Assembly (NCBI GenBank): GCA_964017125.1
Contig: OZ024902.1
Span: 59,073,346 to 59,137,345, forward strand
Direction of reading: 5' to 3'
Source of the DNA: Flabesymbios commensalis
Taxonomy: Eukaryota > Annelida > Polychaeta > Terebellida > Flabelligeridae
Length of the DNA: 64,000 nucleotides
Positions within the stretch are counted from its first letter, which is position 1; each line of letters begins with the position of its first letter. Position numbers and translations under genes: made by a program. This document shows, in pieces, positions 57,590 through 64,000 of this stretch. The notes under the pieces are model-generated. The model was not told the origin of the DNA. It did no database searches and saw only the letters and a program-made list of their open reading frames with translations.

Positions 57590-58080
57590 TATTTTTTTGA
57601 AATATCGCATTTCAGCGCTCAGAGGGTGTATTTAAAAAAATCAAAACTTCAAACATGTTTCGTCCTGAATGTCTTCAATGACATAATGTAGAAAGAGTGT
57701 ATCACAATTGTTTATAACTATAAAAAGTAGGATTATGTTATTACATAGGGTTGAAAAAATGTTACTTGTGAGAGTACCCCGACCGTTCTTTTGACCTCAT
57801 AAGTCCTTCATGCAACAAGGTAGGGTTTTTATAACTTGATGTGATGAAACCAGATAACCGATATACCAAATGAAGTCAAGCGACATTAACATGATCATAA
57901 TCATTCAAATGTAGAGCAAACGGAAAAGTTACATTCTACGAACTTTGTGATTTTTTTGGAAATATTTACTTTTAGCACTCTAAGGATGGGTACATGTTTT
58001 CTGAAAAAAATCTTAACTTCACATATGTTTCGTCCTGAATATAATAAATGACAAAATGTGGCATTACTGTTACAAAAATG
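57590..58080 (-). repeat. Inverted tandem relative of the 54420-54980 repeat
   Basis: Two units in reverse orientation share AACTTCAnACATGTTTCGTC, CTGAATnTnnnTAATGACA, TTACTTGTGAGAGTACCCCG and TTTTGACCTCATAAGTCC. Confidence 0.65.
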
Positions 58081-58492
58081 TGTAAAAATATCCTCTCGAA
58101 TTGTTTTATTGCTCTATCCCAAAGTCAGCCAAGTAAAATGTTATAATACCTCACCACAAACCCCCCCCCCCACATATTTTCATCTGCCAACATGTTTTTT
58201 TATGTCATTAAGGATGTCGTTGAGACATTTTTTATGTTATTTAGGATGTCCTTGAGACATTTGGATGGGTGGCTTGACATCATACAAAAATTCGCACAGG
58301 AGCTTATTTCTGTGGACATGCTCCCTGACTATAGTCGGAAATCGATGATATTTTTATTCACTATTGATGGGAATTACGATAGCAACTCACATCTCAAAGT
58401 AAATTAAAATTATCCAATGTATAAATAAATACCCAAGTGTGCCCAAAATTAAAGATCCCACCGTCATGTGAAGTGACATTTCATATCAACTA

Positions 58493-58606
58493 CCCAGCAA
58501 ACACAAAACATTTTTATAACATTTGTACAACGTCGACATTGTACAAATGTTATAAAAATGTGGGCCGACATTGTAGAAATGCTATAAAAATGTTTTCTTT
58601 ACTGGG
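58493..58606. mobile_element. CCCAGCAAACAC palindromic MITE, complex hairpin
   Basis: Left end CCCAGCAAACACAAAACATT, right end ATGTTTTCTTTACTGGG. The interior TATAACATTTGTACAACGTC is followed by its complement and then a third related arm, GACATTGTAGAAATGCTATA, so the copy has one and a half palindromes. Confidence 0.85.
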
Positions 58607-58683
58607 TAATTTAATTCAAAATATGTCATATGCTGCAAAGTGCGTCTCTAGCAATCAAAGGGTTAACAAGGACACCTTCTCAC

Positions 58684-58773
58684 CTCCACGTCTGTTGATG
58701 GCACTCCATTAGTGAGTGTGGTATCCAGTGACGGGGCGGGCTGTGGAGACCAAACCTTCTTCACATGTACTCT
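58684..58773 (-). CDS. Middle coding exon of the split gene (30 codons)
   Basis: The acceptor TTGTTTTGATTTAG and donor GAG|GTGAGA bound exactly 90 bases, phase 0 at both ends. The translation is RVHVKKVWSPQPAPSLDTTL then TNGVPSTDVE. It joins in frame to the 379-codon exon upstream (LNDDQ|RVHVKKV) and to the coiled-coil exon downstream (TDVE|LRKAYF). Its small size and clean splice sites support it, but the only evidence is sequence. Confidence 0.7.
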
Positions 58774-59863
58774 CTAAATCAAAACAACTGTACGATAAAC
58801 CACAGAAAACAAGACAACAAAACAAAACACACAAATAATACAGAAATAATATTCACATACTAAAAGTAAGTCATTATACAATCAACAGAAATATAACTCG
58901 AGAAAAATTAAAGTGAACATATAATAAGTAATGTGTACGCGATTTTTTCCTGGGATTAAATTCCTTATCTATTTGTTTTTCAATTTACACCATTTTCTAC
59001 CGGCCTATACACCCCCCCCCCCAAACTCGAATAAAAGATCTATATAGCCAATCTATATAGACAAGGAGATATGGTGTTCCCTGTAACTGATTCAAATGTT
59101 GTTCTATATGCAAGATAAAGGAACAATTATATGTGTATTCATAAAGCTGCGATTTACGAGTAATCACCCGTTCTCATTTTCCAACATTTGGTACCTGGGT
59201 ACTGTAGCATTCATTGACAGTTGATAGGTTTCATTTCTTCAATATGGTTTTTTTTCCAGTACGAGATAATTATTGTGGATACGATCTGGTGATGAAAAAA
59301 ATGTGGACAAATTAGTTACCCTTAAAGTTTAACCCTTTCACCACGTGGTGAAAGGGCTAAAAGAATACGTGTTTTCAGTTTTGCAGGACATTAAAATGTT
59401 TGGAACAAGTGAATGATAAATGGTTAATTGCTAATTTGTTATATGCTAGAAGACGTTTTTTTATTTAAAACTTCCATCTCACAAACCACACATAACGTAG
59501 ATAATATGAAAATAAATGTTGACTGGCGATGGCATACTAAATGGACATACTTCTACATAGTTTTGGAGTGGATACTACAGCTAGAGAAAGCTATGTACAA
59601 TCAGCTGCACTAGCCAAAATGTATTTAACGTAGAATTTTTCATTTATAGAAGACAATAAACGGCTTACTCGTCATACACAATAATACTAATAATACACTA
59701 TGAAAAAAGAGAACCTTTCCGTGAAAACGAAAAAGAGAAAAACGTAAAAAAGTGTAAAGTGATAAGAATAAAATGAAATAGTCATAGTAACTGCTGCTTT
59801 ATTTCCAGTTATTATGGCCCTCGGTAAAACAGTAGGATAAACTAAATGACAGACAACACTTAC
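58774..59863 (-). other. Intron of the split gene, about 1.1 kb
   Basis: It runs from GTAAGTGTTGTC to GATTTAG on the minus strand. It includes a C-run near 59012-59021 and the 24-base palindrome at 59333-59356. No other exon is recognised. Confidence 0.65.
59333..59356. repeat. 24-base perfect palindrome with CCCTTTCACC arms
   Basis: CCCTTTCACCAC joined directly to its reverse complement, preceded by TTAA and followed by CTAA. It looks like two CCCTT-family MITE ends joined with nothing between. The centre is CACGTG. Confidence 0.8.
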
Positions 59864-61000
59864 CTGGTCATCATTCAGATCAGCCACATGCGTTTGTTTC
59901 ACAGGCCAGCGACCTCGACTAGAGGATTCTCGAAATGATTGTGATCTTAGGGGGCCTAACCGCTCAAAGTGTGGCAAGTCATTGGGGACAAAATCAGGGG
60001 AGGCAGCAGAAGGGGGTGGGGCGGTAGATGACGACATAGCAGGGCGATAGTCACCACCTTCAGGGGAAGATTTATAAGGAGAGTCTTGAAAGAGCAGGGT
60101 GGTTTTTGTACGAAAGTTGTCCTGTTTGTTAACGTGTGCGGGTCTTGTGACAGCATCTTCGGGTTTGTCTGTACACCTGATCTTCTCCTTATTAGGGGAG
60201 AAGAGCACGGTATCTGTATGCCGTCTGTCTGTACGTGGTCGTCTCTCTGGTGATGACCTGGCACTAGAGCTGCCCTCACCCTCAGATGCCCCATTACTAC
60301 TGACACCAGACACCTCCGTGGTCTGACGTCCAGCATGCTTACGTGAGCGCATGGACGCTCTCAGCTTAGACGGCTTCATTAGCGTGTTGTCAGGCGCATC
60401 TGAAGATATCCACTCCAGCATCTCAGAGTTCGGTTCCGTGTCACTGTGGCCACCATTTTGTTGTGTGTATGTATCTGTGGCACTCTGTGACGTCCTCACA
60501 TCACCAGCAGAGGTGGTCTGTGACGCCAGGTTAGCGTCTGATGACATCACCCGCCACGGTCTGGCGGCCTCTGTCTCTGGTCTCGTCTGTGACGGAGGCT
60601 GATATGAAGAACCCACATTGTGCAGGTCTTGAAGCAGCTCTTCAAGAGGCTGTGTATCCACGTGGTGTACAGCAGGAGACTGACTGGCGATCAACGCCTG
60701 ATCCGGGGTGAAGGGCTTGGGTGTCGGTGTAAAAGGTGAGTTTGAGATATTAGACGAGGCGCTGACGTAGTGTGATCTATCCTTGTCCATGTTAGACGAG
60801 CTGCCCTGTCTGCCATAGAGTGGGTTTTCCTGCCAGGAGCTGGGCCGGCTACGGTTAGGACTGCTGGGCGGGGTGGAGAACACATCGGTGATGTTAGCTG
60901 TGGTACCACCCCCGGTACCACGACGACTGCTGGCGCGCCAAGACACGGGCTCCTGACTGGCCTGAGACACCTCATGGCTAGCGGGAGAGACGAAAGCTGG
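59864..61000 (-). CDS. Large internal coding exon of an unrecognised protein (disordered, Ser/Pro/Arg-rich)
   Basis: The exon has 379 codons, phase 0 at both ends: acceptor CCCCATTGTGTTGTAG at 61001 and donor CAG|GTAAGT at 59863. The frame is closed by the in-frame TAG of the acceptor, so the exon is internal and the start codon lies further upstream. It begins PAFVSPASHEVSQ. It is rich in Ser, Thr, Pro and Arg with many SP/TP sites (FSTPPSSPNRSRPSS, FTPTPKPFTPD, ARSSPERRPRTD) and short acidic patches (EELLQDLHNV, SEMLEWISSD, VADLNDDQ). No folded domain is visible. GC-rich, codon-like composition contrasts with the AT-rich surroundings. With the coiled coil at its end, a cytoskeletal, centrosomal or scaffold role is possible but unproven. 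Confidence 0.85.
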
Positions 61001-61119
61001 CTACAACACAATGGGGAAAACATGCAAACTAGCGGCCAATAAACAGCGGCAGGCAACACAGACACAGGGACCCACAGGACTAAATCACCACAGTCAACAA
61101 AAGACAAAAGTACGGACCT

Positions 61120-61224
61120 CTAGCAAACACCAATCTTTGAAGCAATGTTGTTTCAATGTTGGGCCGTCGTCGCAGACGGCCCAACTTTGAAACAACATTG
61201 GATCAAAGTTTGGCGTTTCCTGGG
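61120..61224. mobile_element. CTAGCAAACACC palindromic MITE
   Basis: CTAGCAAACACCAATCTTTG and CAAAGTTTGGCGTTTCCTGGG are the ends. The interior TTGTTTCAATGTTGGGCCGT is mirrored by ACGGCCCAACTTTGAAACAA around CGTCGCAG. It lies about 120 bases upstream of the large exon's acceptor. Confidence 0.85.
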
Positions 61225-63539
61225 TTCATCATTACAGATATCACATCGCCACGTCACGATCATAGAGCTTCACGACGAGCATAATTTTCAGACATAATTT
61301 AGCTGGAGCATAGATTTTTTTTTTAAATAATAGAAATTCCTAATGTTTTAAATTGATACATTTATATCAGTAATGGTGCTGGTGTATAGTCACATAGTAT
61401 CAGGAGACATGTAACTGGGGATATTCGAATTATTTTTACGTTCCATTCAACTGCCACATAGAATCATAGATCATCAAACACACTGTGATTGAATAACAAC
61501 AACGTCACTTATTGGGAAGAGAAAATGTCTTTGTAATTTTAAAAGAATGTTTTCTTGAACCTAAGAGTGATACACAGTTAACGTTGCACAAGCAAATAGT
61601 ACTATTTCTACTGAATTGAAGATGCAATGTGAATAGCTGACACACAAAGACACAAATGAACCCGTTCTTCTGGCAACCACACTTTCATAATGATTACACT
61701 TACATGAAACAGGGGTTAACGGTATGAGCGCCAATCATCACTAAGATATTTTAAATCATTTTGATTAGATTAAAATTACTGCTGGTAATTTGGAATATGC
61801 ATTGCAATATGGAACGGGTTCATCAATGAATTCTCAAGTGAACAGAAGTGTGAGTGATTCGTGTCAAATTAAGCCTCCATCACCGTTTAGTCAAACAATA
61901 GAACCAATGAAGCACTAAACCCAACAAGGAACAGATGTTGAACGAGATATTAAATTGATAATGTTGGTTTATTGCCCGTTCAGCGTCGAAGACGATGGAC
62001 CAACATTAATTCAACATTTGTTTAACGTTTTCTGTTTGCCGGGGTGTTGTATTAATGCGACATCAATATTGGGTCAACGTTTCGTGTTCCGTAGGACAGA
62101 AGTCATTTCTGCACAATTATTGATAACACATGACATCAAATAGTACATAGGAAAATGTGTCTGAAAACTATACGAATTGTACATTTTGGGGGTGTTTGCT
62201 ATTTAGTTCTTGCACATATTTTATAAAGACAGCTGGAAACACACAGGTAGAAATGAGTCTAAAATGTAGCACTTTGAAGGTAATAACACATACATACTAT
62301 TGCTACATGCTCATCTTTTCCTCCGTAATTAATAACTACCGGTACGCTTAAGCCTTTGGCTCAAACTACAATCATTATTATTCCTCAATTGGTGAAACAC
62401 ACAAGGTTGATTGTTGACATTATTTTTAGGACATTACAGGTTCTTTTTATTCAGGTTAGATTGTCGCTTGACGGGTTAGACTGCACTTAGTTATTATCAT
62501 AGTTATATGGCAGTATGGCACACATAACACATTTCGTTAACATTTCGTCCTTAGCGGACGTTATACTTTTTTTCATCTCAAATTTGACGCTACAACATAA
62601 TATTCTTTGATGTTTTATAAACAGTTCTTGAAATAACCGTATAGAAATAGGTACTAATTATGTGACTAAGCGGGCATGCATATTCTCAGGCTTGAACTGC
62701 ACACAACATGCAATGTAAACAAACTAACATGCCAGTTTGGCTTCAATTCTAGGTGCATTGCTCAAAAAAGATGCGTGGCAGAAAATTGAGCATGTAGATA
62801 CTTTCATAACCATAAAGTTTCTATTGATTGCTGATACTTGTTATTGCTATATAATGTTGAAATAGAAATAAATAATTACTCATTTATCAACATTTTCGGG
62901 GGATCTGTTAATGCAAAACTTCCATGATCTGAGCCAAAAGATCGTAGGATATAGCATCAGTGTAGACCATCTTAGCAGGATAGTAGGCTTGTAGGTTCAC
63001 TCAAAGAGAAGTCCTCTAAATCCATCAGTTTTCCAGCATTGCCACGTTGTGTCTTAATTCAATAACCATATGTTGTTTGATATAATTTCACTACTGGAGC
63101 CTTCAAAAGTGAGCTGATGATGTTTCAGAGACTGCGCAAGTCATAAGTAAATATTATGAGAGTAGTTGTTAGAAACCCTTTGAATCACTTTAGATCACAT
63201 GACGTGTGTCAATGGAAGATGAACAGCCAATAGCACGCTATAGCACGGTGTTAGTTATAACAAGGTGTCAGGAAAGGAAAGCAAGGAAAAAGCCGACATG
63301 CAAAATCTAATGTGTACGGTTAGTAAGTTAGATAGATGTTAAAAACCGGCAGGTAATCTCAAGAGGCTGAATGTTCTAGATTGATGTGATAGATGTCACT
63401 TCATAGAGCTGTATCCTTAATACTAAATCATATCCTGATTACAGGAAATGACAATTTAGACTATAAATATAGCTTAAGATGGAAGAAATAATGATGACAA
63501 CCACTCTATATATTCAAAAATGAAAATATGTGAGATAAT
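61225..63539. other. AT-rich DNA upstream of the large exon; one MITE remnant
   Basis: At 61961-62045 lies a worn CCCAGCAAACAC-family copy (GCCCGTTCAGCGTCGAAGAC, TTTTCTGTTTGCCGGGG). If the gene continues, this would be its intron, but no upstream exon was recognised. Confidence 0.45.
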
Positions 63540-63733
63540 AGGCCCATTCGGGTGGCTGTTTTCGTCATCGAAGTTTTTTCATATTGTTATTATCCTACTC
63601 GATTGGCTGATTGATTTTTTCACGTCGTCGACGAAACGAGACGGAAAAATTTACCGTCAAATTTTTGTTGAATGACCTTTGACCTTTTTGACGAAAAAAC
63701 GTCGATGACGAAAACAGCCACCCGAATGGGCCT
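63540..63733. mobile_element. 194-bp MITE with perfect 32-bp terminal inverted repeats
   Basis: The left end AGGCCCATTCGGGTGGCTGT continues TTTCGTCATCGA. The right end is its exact reverse complement, ending GAATGGGCCT. The interior contains CGTCGTCGACGAAACGAG and GACCTTTGACCTTTTTGACG. No reading frame; the target duplication is not clear (flanks GATAAT and TTTTAC). Confidence 0.88.
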
Positions 63734-63782
63734 TTTTACCGGCGATATCGTCGAGGGCATACATCTTATGACACCCCTTCCC

Positions 63783-63920
63783 TCGTTAGTATAATAAAAA
63801 TCACTAGACATGAATTGTGACTTTTCAAGTAACAATAATATTTGGGATAGGTTTTATGAGTTTTTGTGGCCGCCATTTCGAATTTTGTTGGGTTATTTTA
63901 TTATGACAGATTGATTCGAA
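63783..63920 (-). repeat. Dispersed repeat, inverted copy of 2378-2520
   Basis: TTGTGACTTTTCAAGTAACA, GTTTTTGTGGCCGCCATTTC and GGGTTATTTTATTATGACAG match the reverse complement of the copy near the left edge. The final 80 bases of the window show nothing further. Confidence 0.75.
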
Positions 63921-64000
63921 TTTCGCGTATGAGTTTTTTGGCAGGCATTCTGAACTGGAATTTTAGATTCCGGACTTCAGACTTCAAATTTCAGAAGTCC

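Larger units (their letters stand above)
49935..58683 (-). other. 8.7-kb intron of the split gene
   Basis: The intron begins GTGAGAAGG after the middle exon and ends TTCTGTTACAG. Most of it is repeats described separately. Both flanking exons are phase 0, so a missed phase-0 exon inside cannot be excluded, but none was recognised. Confidence 0.65.

Noticed and set aside
59956-61107. Alternative frames opposite or overlapping the large exon
   Set aside because: Their open stretches are shadows of the GC-rich 379-codon exon, whose splice sites and phase are consistent.

Overview
The window looks like 64 kb of an AT-rich, repeat-dense animal nuclear genome. The evidence is split genes with GT-AG introns, tRNA-derived SINEs, remnants of CR1/L2-type LINEs, many miniature inverted-repeat elements (MITEs) and long satellite arrays. 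Abundant GGCCTA words and a 5S-rRNA-like relic that resembles sea-urchin 5S (from memory) suggest a marine invertebrate deuterostome, perhaps an echinoderm or other ambulacrarian. The taxon is an inference.

Only two protein-coding loci are well supported. (1) A single-exon Golgi carbohydrate sulfotransferase of the HNK-1/chondroitin type (CHST8-14-like) lies at 13119-14243 on the plus strand. (2) The 3' half of a split gene lies on the minus strand. Its coding exons at 61000-59864, 58773-58684 and 49934-49791 all join in phase 0. They encode a long disordered Ser/Pro/Arg-rich segment followed by a short C-terminal coiled coil. I do not recognise the family. Its 8.7-kb last intron is packed with repeats, and its 5' exons are probably beyond the right edge.

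Layout: 0-12 kb holds a LINE tail, a SINE, a degenerate 340-bp satellite and two TTAA-flanked MITEs. 13-14.3 kb is the sulfotransferase. 14.7-27.8 kb is one large structured block. Two inverted arms of about 1 kb (15760-17103 and 23701-24708) enclose a 26-bp palindromic satellite (about 110 units, in two blocks from a recent 1.87-kb duplication) and a tandem repeat carrying RFX X-box words; outside lie AAGGTCA arrays and a GGCGTTAAAGG minisatellite. 28-31 kb has degenerate tandem repeats. 31-39.3 kb has a TTAA MITE, a TA-flanked element with subterminal GGGGCACCATGGAC repeats, a minisatellite, a 1-kb tandem duplication and a TA-flanked long-TIR element holding a LINE fragment. 39-49.5 kb is mostly unique AT-rich DNA with hairpins and the 5S-like relic. 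49.8-61 kb is the split gene. 61-64 kb is AT-rich with a few MITEs.

The most noteworthy signals are the giant noncoding inverted repeat with its internal satellite, several families of near-perfect hairpins present as separate copies, two TTAA-flanked MITE families (one with a variable number of internal 113-bp repeats), and a SINE with two different tRNA-like heads whose insertions can be dated against empty sites. No retroviral, LTR-type or capsid-bearing element was recognised.
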